This document shows positions 17,560-24,075 of a stretch of 24,075 nucleotides of DNA, piece by piece. The position numbers were made by a program, and so were the translations under genes. Numbering within the stretch: the stretch's first letter is position 1; every line of letters starts with the position of its first letter. The DNA comes from UBA3940 sp964506005 (GTDB taxonomy: Bacteria; Chloroflexota; Anaerolineae; Aggregatilineales; UBA3940): the NCBI GenBank assembly GCA_964506005.1, contig CAZDLX010000041.1, positions 1-24,075 on the forward strand. Direction: 5' to 3'. The notes below the pieces were generated by a model. The model saw only the letters and a program-made list of their open reading frames with translations, was not told the DNA's origin and did not search any database.

Positions 17560-17774
17560 ATAGATCCCCCATCCCGCCAGGATCGTCAAGAGAGCCCGCG
17601 TGGCAGCCAAGGCCCAGCCGGCGATCTCCGGCTATCCAACGACACAACGTTGTGCGGAAGCCTTCCATGCATCGGAAGCCCTGCCGGCTTCCGGACGGGC
17701 GAGGTGACCTGTGCTCAGGGGGTCTGGCGACGTGTGGGGGTAGTGACGAGCACGCCAGTCGAGCAGAACGGCCA
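17560..17774 (-). promoter_or_regulatory. Long leader of the unknown three-gene operon with alternating repeats and a palindrome
   Basis: About 215 nt lie between the predicted transcription start and the first ATG. Four alternating complementary segments occur: GGAAG (17656-17660), CTTCC (17662-17666), GGAAG (17674-17678) and CTTCC (17688-17692); the last two belong to an 8-bp stem at 17673-17693. A 12-bp perfect palindrome, CACAACGTTGTG, lies at 17643-17654. The set could form mutually exclusive hairpins, as in attenuators. No T-run and no leader peptide are evident. Confidence 0.45.
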
Positions 17775-17780
17775 AAATAA

Positions 17781-17808
17781 ATCATACCTAGATTGTCTTA
17801 ATTGTCAA
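17781..17808 (-). promoter_or_regulatory. Strong sigma-70-type promoter for the unknown three-gene operon
   Basis: On the minus strand a perfect TTGACA (17803-17808) is followed after 16 bp by TATGAT (17781-17786), in an AT-rich patch within otherwise GC-rich DNA. This is the best promoter in the window. On the plus strand, TATGAT at 17888-17893 may be the -10 of the divergent oxidoreductase gene, but no -35 at correct spacing is visible. Confidence 0.7.
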
Positions 17809-17951
17809 TGCGCTCGGATCAGGAATTAGGTAACACACCGGGGCTGGATCAGGCGCAGATTTGCCAACCATCAGCGCTGTCTCGGCGTATGATATAGTGA
17901 TGTCGCACCCATTCATCGAGGCGTGGACCCCGCGTCCCCCAGGAGACCAGC

Positions 17952-19463
17952 ATGTCTGAGAAATCCATCATCATCATCGGCGCGGGTATGGCCGGGCTCG
18001 CGGCGGGCTGCTACGCCCAGATGAACGGCTACCGCTCGCAGATCTTCGAGCTGCACTTCATGGGGGGCGGGCTGTGCACGGCCTGGGAGCGCAAGGGCTA
18101 CACTTTCGACGGCTGCATCCACTACCTGTTCGGCTCGGGCGAGGGGCAGGCCTTCCACCGCATGTGGCAGGATCTCGGCGCGGTGCAGGGCCGCCGGATG
18201 ATCCATCACGACGAGTACCAGCGCATCACCGACGGGCAGCGCACGCTGGTCGTCTACACCGACCCCGACCGGCTCGAAGCGCACCTCACCGAACTCTCCC
18301 CGGCGGACGCAGGGCTCATCCGGGCCTTCTGCGAGGGCGTGCGCCAGTTCACCCGCTTCGACATGTTTGCCATGTACGAGAAGCCTAAAGACATCATGGG
18401 CCCCTTCGACTGGGCGCGGCTCGGCACGCGGATGCTGCCCTTCCTGCCGCCGCTCCTGCGCTGGGCAACCGTGCCCCTCAGCATGTTCGCAACGCGCTTC
18501 AAGGACCCGTTCCTGCGCCACGCGATTGCGCACATGTTCTCGTGGGAAGAAGCGCCGGTCATGATGGGCATGGCCCTGCTGGCCTACATGCACACCGGCA
18601 ATGCGGGCTTCCCGGCGGGCGGCTCGCTGGACTTCGCCCGCGCCGTCGAGTGCCGCTACCTGGAGCTCGGCGGGCAGATTCACTACGAGGCACAGGTCGA
18701 GAAGATCCTCACGCGTGACGGGCGCGCCGTGGGCGTGCGGCTGTACAACGACGAGGTCCACGAAGCCGACGTCGTGATCTCGGCGGCGGATGGGCGCGGC
18801 ACAATCTTCGACATGCTGGGCGGGGAATACACCAACGCCCGGATTGAGCGCATGTACTCCGGCGACCTGCCAATGCACTCGCAGGTGCAGATCTCGCTCG
18901 GCGTCAACCGGGATCTGTCAGCCGAGCCGCACTGGGTGACGCACCTGCTCGCGGAGCCGGTGCTGCTCGCCGGGGAGGAGCATGCCGTCGTCGGGGTGAA
19001 GAACTACAGCTTCGACCCGACGCTCGCGCCGCCGGGCAAGTCGGTCGTCGAGATCATGCTGCGCACCAACTACGCCTACTGGCAGCGCATCTACGGGCGG
19101 CGGCTATACGACAGCGAGCAGAGCCAGGTCTCCGGCATCCTGATCGACCTGCTGGAGGGCTGGTATCCCGGCATCCGGGCCGACCTTGAGGTGGTGGACG
19201 AGGCCACGCCGTTGAGCTATGAACGCTACACCGGCAACTGGCAGGGCGCGACGAGCGGCTGGCTGCTCACCCGCGAGACGATGCCCATGATGCTGCGGGG
19301 CGTGCCCAAGACGCTGCCCGGCCTGTCCAACTTCTACATGGCCGGGCAGTGGGTGGAGCCGGGCGGCGGCGTCCCGATGGCGGCGGCATCAGGGCGCAAC
19401 GCCATCCAGCTCATCTGCCACGCGGACGGGAAGCGCTTTAGCGCGGAGGTCGCGCCGGGTTAG
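17952..19463 (+). CDS. FAD-dependent oxidoreductase of the phytoene desaturase (CrtI-like) family
   Basis: A 503-residue flavoprotein of the COG1233 type, which includes carotenoid desaturases and retinol saturases. The N-terminal dinucleotide fold has IIIIGAGMAGLAAG (GxGxxG at 10-15), Glu33 at the ribose-binding position, then MGGGLCTAWERKGYTFD, a characteristic family element. The C-terminal FAD motif is NFYMAGQWVEPGGGVPMAAASGRNA. AGGAG precedes the ATG at 17952. It is the only plus-strand gene here and is divergent from the unknown operon. No carotenoid genes are nearby, so substrate is unknown; a generic polyene or lipid oxidoreductase is the safest call. It converges with the next gene with only 12 bp between stop codons. 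Confidence 0.9.
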   Translation: MSEKSIIIIGAGMAGLAAGCYAQMNGYRSQIFELHFMGGGLCTAWERKGYTFDGCIHYLFGSGEGQAFHRMWQDLGAVQGRRMIHHDEYQRITDGQRTLVVYTDPDRLEAHLTELSPADAGLIRAFCEGVRQFTRFDMFAMYEKPKDIMGPFDWARLGTRMLPFLPPLLRWATVPLSMFATRFKDPFLRHAIAHMFSWEEAPVMMGMALLAYMHTGNAGFPAGGSLDFARAVECRYLELGGQIHYEAQVEKILTRDGRAVGVRLYNDEVHEADVVISAADGRGTIFDMLGGEYTNARIERMYSGDLPMHSQVQISLGVNRDLSAEPHWVTHLLAEPVLLAGEEHAVVGVKNYSFDPTLAPPGKSVVEIMLRTNYAYWQRIYGRRLYDSEQSQVSGILIDLLEGWYPGIRADLEVVDEATPLSYERYTGNWQGATSGWLLTRETMPMMLRGVPKTLPGLSNFYMAGQWVEPGGGVPMAAASGRNAIQLICHADGKRFSAEVAPG

Positions 19464-19475
19464 GGTGGGTATCCC

Positions 19476-20252
19476 TCATCCCGCATCGATGCGCGACGCG
19501 GCGATCTCGCGCAGGTGCGGCACTTCCAGGCCCGCTTCGTCTGCATAGGCAATCGCGCGCCGCAGCCGTGCGGGCGCCGAGCTGCCGCGCGTGCCCTTGT
19601 CGGGCAGGCCCTCGATGTCCGAGGCGAGCTGCGCCATCAGCCGCTCGTGGGGCAGCGGCTGCCCGGCCAACCATGCCTGCACGTCGATCAGCTCCGAGAT
19701 GACACCCCGGTACAGCTCGTTATGTGAGGCCCACACCTCGCCGATGGTACCCTCGGCAGCCAGCCCCATGACGTTGCGGGCGATGATGTACACGTTTTTG
19801 CGCACCAGCTCGAAGAGCAGCTCGTCGTCCGTCTCGATACGCTGCACGGGCATCTCCAGGGCCTCGAAGGCTTCCGCCAGAAGATCGGCCTGAGGCCCGT
19901 ACACCGGATTGTCGTAGTATGGGGTCGGCGGCATGTTCTTGCGGCGTTCGAACCACACGATGGCAATCGACGGGTCGGTAAGGTCGTGCTGCTGCCAGTC
20001 CCTCGGCAGAAGCTCGTTCTGCAGCAGGGCGACGCTGCCCCGCCAGGCGTCGGGCAGGCTGGCGAGCACGCCGGGCAGGCCTTCCTCCCGCACGGCGACG
20101 AGCACCAGAGCGGGGTCGGGGACGGCTTCCGCAACGGCTGCCGGGTCGGTGCGGCGGAGCACCGGGTAGACGGGATGCCCCAGGCTGAGAAAGGCCTGGG
20201 CGAACGATTTGCCCATGTTGCCGATGCCGATGATGACGATGGGTTGTTTCAT
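19476..20252 (-). CDS. Ketopantoate-reductase-like NAD(P)-binding protein
   Basis: A 258-residue soluble protein. The N-terminus MKQPIVIIGIGNMGKSFAQAFLSLGHPVYPVLRR is a classic Rossmann start (GxGxMG at 9-14). The arginine pair after the second strand suggests preference for NADP(H) (inference). Further on, LLQNELLPRDW and ELVRKNVYIIARNVMGLAA resemble the catalytic Asn and Lys regions of ketopantoate reductase, but the similarity is weak, so I do not assign PanE. The C-terminal part is helical. An ideal AGGAGG lies before the ATG at 20252; a 58-residue longer frame is rejected. It lies 127 bp after the membrane-protein gene, in a gap with only small imperfect hairpins (for example 20356-20376). 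Confidence 0.75.
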   Translation of the reverse strand: MKQPIVIIGIGNMGKSFAQAFLSLGHPVYPVLRRTDPAAVAEAVPDPALVLVAVREEGLPGVLASLPDAWRGSVALLQNELLPRDWQQHDLTDPSIAIVWFERRKNMPPTPYYDNPVYGPQADLLAEAFEALEMPVQRIETDDELLFELVRKNVYIIARNVMGLAAEGTIGEVWASHNELYRGVISELIDVQAWLAGQPLPHERLMAQLASDIEGLPDKGTRGSSAPARLRRAIAYADEAGLEVPHLREIAASRIDAG

Positions 20253-20379
20253 GGGTGGGCCTCCTGTGTGGTGTGTGGTTGGATGTGTTTGATTAGCGGG
20301 CAAACGCCCGGCCTCTCTATCGGGAAGCGAGCGCGGCACGCCGGTAGCTATCCGTGAAGTTGGCTTCGCCCACTTCCTG

Positions 20380-20910
20380 TCAGGGACGGCTCTGCCGTTG
20401 TATGCGCTCGCCGCGCAGCGTTTCAAACGCCAGGGCTGTCACCGCGCCGTAGATGAAGTGCGCCACGATCATGAGCAGCGTGCGCCGCGGGGGCTGCTCG
20501 GTCGCAGGCGGCAGAATGTCCAGCGCAGGGAGCCAGCCGAGGTAGCTGCCCGCCCACACGGCAGCGCCGAAGATTGCGCCTTTCAGCGCCGCCGGCAGCG
20601 GCAAGCGGCCGAAGGTCAGCGGGTATAGCGCACCGGCCGCCGCGCCGTAGCCGAAGTGCGAGATTCCCGTTACGACCGCAGTGCCGGTTTCGCTGTCAGC
20701 CAGCTCGTCCTGATCAGCGCGCTCCGCGACCTCCTCGGTGATCAGGTGCGGCGGCAGCGGGTAGCGCTCGTGCCGGGGCAGCAGCCGGTACATGGCGAAC
20801 ATAGCAGCCGACATGGGCACCGTCGCAATGACCCCTGCCACCGCGCCTTCCACCAAGCTCTGAGGCAGGCGCTTCATCTCCTGCTCGCCGATCCATTCCA
20901 TCCGCTCCAC
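20380..20910 (-). CDS. Uncharacterised small membrane protein
   Basis: A 176-residue protein with about four hydrophobic segments: near 20-43 (VEGAVAGVIATVPMSAAMF), 80-103, 106-128 and 139-160. A polar loop of about 35 residues follows the first segment (PRHERYPLPPHLITEEVAERA). The first and third segments are glycine/alanine-rich. I choose the GTG at 20910 because AAGGAG lies seven bases upstream; an ATG at 20901 is a close alternative and changes little. The layout resembles small conserved membrane families of unknown function (DUF1440 or DUF6789-like), a weak impression only. It may be co-transcribed with the following Rossmann protein; nothing shows a functional link. Confidence 0.75.
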   Translation of the reverse strand: MERMEWIGEQEMKRLPQSLVEGAVAGVIATVPMSAAMFAMYRLLPRHERYPLPPHLITEEVAERADQDELADSETGTAVVTGISHFGYGAAAGALYPLTFGRLPLPAALKGAIFGAAVWAGSYLGWLPALDILPPATEQPPRRTLLMIVAHFIYGAVTALAFETLRGERIQRQSRP

Positions 20911-21000
20911 GCGCTCGCTCCTTCCAGTACAGCGTCGTCATGCCTGGAGTCTACCTTCTTGCGGCGGCGGCAGGCCACCGCGTCAGGGAAATGGGCTCCC

Positions 21001-21039
21001 AAAAAACGGGAGCCCGTACCTCGGCGGTACGGGCTCCCG
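21001..21039 (-). terminator. Intrinsic terminator after the metalloprotease gene
   Basis: A perfect 14-bp stem (21007-21020 with 21026-21039, 5-nt loop) is followed at once on the minus strand by six T (21006-21001). It begins about 20 nt past the protease stop codon. This is a textbook intrinsic terminator. A further GGGCTCCC copy at 20993-21000 can pair with 21008-21015 in an alternative hairpin around the T-run. Confidence 0.92.
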
Positions 21040-21059
21040 GCTGGCAGGCAGCGTGTGGG

Positions 21060-23276
21060 TTACAGCGTCTCAGCGTACTCTCTGATCTCGTCGAGTACGG
21101 GCTGGTTCACGCCGTTCTCGCGCAGCTCCTTGATCAGCGTTTCGAGCTCCTTCTTGGCCTTGGGCTTCTCGCCCATATCGGCCAGAATGTCGGCTCGCGT
21201 GCGCCGGACCTGGTGGATATCCAGATTGGTGAACGTCGTATCGTCCTTCTTGTGCTGCTTCAGGGCGCGCGCGGTGAGCTCCAGAGCTTCCTCGGGCTGG
21301 GCATCGCGGGCCTTTACCACCTTCTCGTCCTCGATGCGGAAGAAGGGCCGCGCCAGGTTCTGCGCCAGCACGAGCGATACCTGCGCGCCGGCGGCTGTAT
21401 CGTCGAGTTGCTCGGCGACCTCCTGCAGCGTATCCATGCCCTTCGACAGGAACGGCGAGCTGGAACCGTCGAGGTACAGCGCCATGCCTGTCTCGTAGGT
21501 GAAGTAATCCTGCGCGAGGCGGTCTTCCTCCCGCGTGAAGGGCTGCCCGATGCGGATGCGGTGGATATTCGACGGGATGACGAGCCCGCCCGCGCCCTGG
21601 TACATCACGCGGAGCGTGTACTCGCCCGGCACGTCGAAGTAGTAGCCGTACGCGCCGTAGCTGAGCATAACGCTCTGGCTGACGCGGTCAGTGCCCGGCT
21701 CGCCACCGTTCAGCGCCTGCAGCGTATTCATCTCCGGCGTGGCGAGCTTGCACATGATCGGCTGGTACTGGAGGATGCGGCCATCGGGCCGGCGGATGTA
21801 GATCGTGGTGCTGCCGAACTCGGGGTGCAGGTTGGTGTCGACGGTCAGCGACATGTCGGCTTTGTTGCGCAGCCGCAGCTCGATGATCACCGGCTCCATG
21901 AAGCTGAAGTACTCTTTGGAGCGCACCATCAGCTCGATGGGCGCCTCGCCGATGATGTCGGCCAGCGCGCCGCCGGGCGCTTCCAGATGCCCGCCCGACG
22001 CCCACGGGTCGCCGCCCATGATCACCGCGGCACGGTCGCCGTGGCGCATGTGCAGCAGCTCCTCGTCGTCAAAGCGGAACAGGAAGTTGCCCCAGAAGTC
22101 GTCGGTGTTGTGACCGGGCAGGGAATCGTAGCGCCAGTCGTAGTTCATCCAGGAGAGTGAGTCCGCGCGCCCTTTGTCCCACGAGTGCAGGAAGTTGAAG
22201 GCGTGCCCGATCTCGTGGACGTAGGTATACAGGTAGTGGCGCATGGCCCAGGCTTCGTCGTCGTTGGAGGGCACCCCCGGAACGAGGTCATTGAACCACG
22301 AGTGGCTGCGGAACACCGCGCAGCCCTGCCGTTCCGGTGCCTGGCCCGCCCCGCCATAGATGGCCGCCGCGTCGAACATGATGCCGCCCACCGAAGGGCT
22401 GTCGAACGTGCTGGCGAGCAGGCACCACATATTCCATCGCGGCCAGGCGTGCGGATACTGGCTGAAGTACTGCTCCATCGCGTCGTGCAGCTCCGCCGCC
22501 GACCAGGTCGTGAAATCGGCGGCGCTGTCGTCGATGATAGTGTGGTTGGGGTTAATCGTCAGGTTGATGCCGGCATCGAGATAAGCGTCCTCGATCTTGA
22601 CCTGGCGCTGTGTGAGCGCAGCCGGGCGGACCGGGTGCGCATGGGTGTCGCAGTCGGGCATAAGGGGCTCGACGTTGATCGAGTCGCACACGTCGATCTC
22701 AAGCTGTACATCGCGGAAGGCGTTCGACTGCTTGGTGCACTGGTAGGTAGAGGTCGTGCCGCCCACTTCGGTGAACGTGACCTGCGCCGACGACGCCGGC
22801 ACGAAGCTGCCCCAGGGGATCGTGACGTCCAGCGTGGTCGTCGGGTGTGCGCCCTTCCAGAAGCTGATATCACCGCTGATGTTCACCTCGCACTGCGACC
22901 ACGTAACCGTGGGGTTCTCCAGCACCCACGATTCCTGGTAGATGGTCCAGCGGTAGACGTGGCCGAAAAACTGGAGGCGGAATACGCGGTAGAGGTCGCC
23001 GCTGAGGCAGTTCATGACGGGCGAGGTTGCCGAGCGCGGGTCGATATCGACGCGCAGGTCCAGCGCATACTGCCCGCTGGAGGGCGTGCTCATCTCGCCG
23101 TAGAACCGCCCGCTGACGGGGCCCACCCGCCGGCACCGCCACCAGTCGGGAGGGAACGGGAAGGGGTCGGGGTCGAAGGGCGGAATGCGCCGCGCCATCG
23201 CCTCCTCACCCATCTGTACAGGTTCGGCCAGCTCCTGGGCTGGCGCCTCTCTCGTCGTCGTCTTGCGCTTGCTCAT
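21060..23276 (-). CDS. Metzincin-like zinc metalloprotease without evident signal peptide
   Basis: A 738-residue protein. The zinc site is HEIGHAFNFLH (His354, Glu355, His358, His364), the extended HExxHxxxxxH of metzincins, with Asn361 in place of the usual Gly. A plausible Met-turn follows: LSWMNY (Met377). The preceding region (about 45-340) is beta-rich with several cysteines and no family I can name; after the zinc site come a beta-rich segment (about 430-620, including PGEYTLRVMYQGAG) and a helical C-terminal tail (about 650-738, EEALELTARALKQHKK). The N-terminus (MSKRKTTTREAPAQEL) is charged and Pro-rich with no hydrophobic signal. I chose ATG 23276, seven bases after AAGGAG; a GTG at 23279 is adjacent. 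It is downstream of a lipoprotein gene. Peptidase activity is likely from the motif; substrate and location unknown. Confidence 0.88.
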   Translation of the reverse strand: MSKRKTTTREAPAQELAEPVQMGEEAMARRIPPFDPDPFPFPPDWWRCRRVGPVSGRFYGEMSTPSSGQYALDLRVDIDPRSATSPVMNCLSGDLYRVFRLQFFGHVYRWTIYQESWVLENPTVTWSQCEVNISGDISFWKGAHPTTTLDVTIPWGSFVPASSAQVTFTEVGGTTSTYQCTKQSNAFRDVQLEIDVCDSINVEPLMPDCDTHAHPVRPAALTQRQVKIEDAYLDAGINLTINPNHTIIDDSAADFTTWSAAELHDAMEQYFSQYPHAWPRWNMWCLLASTFDSPSVGGIMFDAAAIYGGAGQAPERQGCAVFRSHSWFNDLVPGVPSNDDEAWAMRHYLYTYVHEIGHAFNFLHSWDKGRADSLSWMNYDWRYDSLPGHNTDDFWGNFLFRFDDEELLHMRHGDRAAVIMGGDPWASGGHLEAPGGALADIIGEAPIELMVRSKEYFSFMEPVIIELRLRNKADMSLTVDTNLHPEFGSTTIYIRRPDGRILQYQPIMCKLATPEMNTLQALNGGEPGTDRVSQSVMLSYGAYGYYFDVPGEYTLRVMYQGAGGLVIPSNIHRIRIGQPFTREEDRLAQDYFTYETGMALYLDGSSSPFLSKGMDTLQEVAEQLDDTAAGAQVSLVLAQNLARPFFRIEDEKVVKARDAQPEEALELTARALKQHKKDDTTFTNLDIHQVRRTRADILADMGEKPKAKKELETLIKELRENGVNQPVLDEIREYAETL

Positions 23277-23315
23277 CACCAGTCTCCTTGAGTACCAACA
23301 TGCAGACTCACGTGG

Positions 23316-23335
23316 ACCGCCGCCCTCTCGGCGGT
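23316..23335 (-). promoter_or_regulatory. Intercistronic stem-loop between lipoprotein and metalloprotease genes
   Basis: ACCGCCG (23316-23322) and its exact complement CGGCGGT (23329-23335) form a 7-bp GC-rich stem with a 6-nt loop, in the 101-bp gap. No T-run follows on the minus strand, so it may tune relative expression rather than terminate. Confidence 0.5.
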
Positions 23336-23377
23336 ATTACGCGGACGCTCATACCCCTCACCCTGACGGCTGCGCGA

Positions 23378-23932
23378 CTAGCCGTAGCCGAAAGGCCGAT
23401 CTCGGATGATGTGCTGGAGCCTGCCGTTCTGGATGGACACGCCGATGTAGGTGTCTCCGGCGATGTCGAGCGTGAAGGACTCGCTGAGGTTGCGGCTGGG
23501 GACGGCGATCTCGACCGTCGCCGAGCCCGGCTCGACCTGCGTGCGGAACGTATCGTCGGCCAGCCCGGTGAGACGCATCGTGGTGACGCCGGCCTTCTCG
23601 AAGCGCTCCTCACCGTTGATGCGGATGATCACGGTATCGCCGTCGAAGCCGTCCTGCAGGTCAATCGCCAGCATGGTGGTGCCTTCTCCTTCTGCCGGTG
23701 CAGCGCTCTGACCACCTCGGAGCACGGGCGCTTCTTCAGCCTCCTCAGCCATCTCACCTGTTTCTTCCGCCGTGACGTCTGTTTCTTCAGTCACGTCACC
23801 GCTACCGGCTGGGGGGCCATCGTCAGGGACGGGGCTCCCGGTGGCTGCGTCCATGCCGCATCCGATCAGACTGAGGCACAGCACGCCAAGCAACAGGATG
23901 CGAGCTGTTGGGAGCACGAAATGAACGGGCAT
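23378..23932 (-). CDS. Small uncharacterised lipoprotein
   Basis: A 184-residue secreted lipoprotein. Signal: MPVHFVLPTARILLLGVLCLSLIGC, with lipobox LIGC and lipidated Cys25. Residues about 30-85 are an acidic Thr/Glu/Ala-rich linker, as in the ABC binding protein of this window. Residues about 85-175 form a beta-rich domain (AIDLQDGFDGDTVIIRINGEERF, then ATVEIAVPSRNLSESFTLDI), possibly an immunoglobulin-like or carboxypeptidase-regulatory-like fold; this is a guess from strand patterning. ATG at 23932 has GGGGAG at fair spacing. It is the promoter-proximal gene, before the metalloprotease. A role as a surface partner of that protease is possible but unproven. Confidence 0.82.
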   Translation of the reverse strand: MPVHFVLPTARILLLGVLCLSLIGCGMDAATGSPVPDDGPPAGSGDVTEETDVTAEETGEMAEEAEEAPVLRGGQSAAPAEGEGTTMLAIDLQDGFDGDTVIIRINGEERFEKAGVTTMRLTGLADDTFRTQVEPGSATVEIAVPSRNLSESFTLDIAGDTYIGVSIQNGRLQHIIRDRPFGYG

Positions 23933-24040
23933 GGGTTAAGCTCCCCGGTCGAAATAGCCGAGTCAAGTCGAGCGAACTGGGGGACAGGGGCTGCGCGTGG
24001 ATGCGCGGTGAAGACGACAAGCTGTGTCCAATTCAATGAC

Positions 24041-24070
24041 ATTGTAAAGCAGAAATCAGACGGATGTAAA
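24041..24070 (-). promoter_or_regulatory. Putative promoter for the lipoprotein-metalloprotease unit
   Basis: On the minus strand TTTACA (24065-24070) is followed after 18 bp by TACAAT (24041-24046); each differs from consensus by one base. It lies in a locally AT-rich stretch about 110 bp before the lipoprotein start codon. The rest of the leader (23933-24040) shows no gene. Confidence 0.6.
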
Positions 24071-24075
24071 GGGGG

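Noticed and set aside
19482..19493. 12-bp palindrome CGCATCGATGCG near the end of the Rossmann-protein gene
   Set aside because: It lies within coding sequence, has no loop for a hairpin and no sign of function.
20940..22160. 406-codon plus-strand open frame opposite the metalloprotease
   Set aside because: It runs through the minus-strand terminator and the zinc-protease gene and has shadow-type composition.
22185..23291. 368-codon plus-strand open frame opposite the metalloprotease N-terminal half
   Set aside because: Val/Arg/His-rich antisense frame with no ribosome binding site of note or motif.

Overview
This 24 kb window is high-GC, densely packed and mostly coded on the minus strand, with one convincing plus-strand gene. 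The style suggests a Chloroflexota bacterium, perhaps near Anaerolineae. The hints are lipoproteins with an acidic Ala/Glu/Pro-rich linker after the lipobox, a zinc-ribbon/cyclase/STAND/TPR giant, and a receiver fused to a thioredoxin-reductase-like flavoprotein. This placement is inferred from protein style; there is no rRNA or marker gene to confirm it. I see no tRNA, rRNA, CRISPR array, insertion sequence or phage gene.

Region 1 (1-6041, minus) is a family-5 peptide/nickel-type ABC importer, transcribed as substrate-binding lipoprotein, permease B, permease C, ATPase D, ATPase F. The last gene runs off the left edge. A perfect 10-bp stem-loop separates the binding-protein gene from the permeases. 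A promoter with a perfect TATAAT lies about 300 nt upstream of the first start codon.

Region 2 (6065-12987, minus) is a three-gene signalling operon. It encodes a zinc-ribbon/class III nucleotide cyclase/STAND ATPase/TPR protein, then a receiver/glutaredoxin-fold/thioredoxin-reductase-like fusion, then a histidine kinase with an N-terminal cyclic-nucleotide-binding domain. The genes suggest a circuit: the cyclase makes a cyclic nucleotide, the kinase senses it, and the kinase phosphorylates the receiver that gates the flavoenzyme. The flavoprotein lacks both expected CxxC pairs, so it is not a normal thioredoxin reductase. This is the most interesting system in the window.

Region 3 (13023-14754, minus) is a Na/phosphate-cotransporter-type protein with a C-terminal PhoU-like domain, ending in a long hairpin. 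Region 4 (15012-17808, minus) is an operon of three unrecognised proteins behind a very good promoter, with a leader that carries four alternating complementary repeats. Region 5 (17952-19463, plus) is a CrtI-like FAD oxidoreductase, convergent with a ketopantoate-reductase-like protein (19476-20252, minus) that follows an uncharacterised membrane protein (20380-20910, minus). Region 6 (21001-24070, minus) is a small lipoprotein followed by a metzincin-like zinc protease, ending in a textbook intrinsic terminator.

All calls come from reading the sequence; no database search or structure prediction was run.
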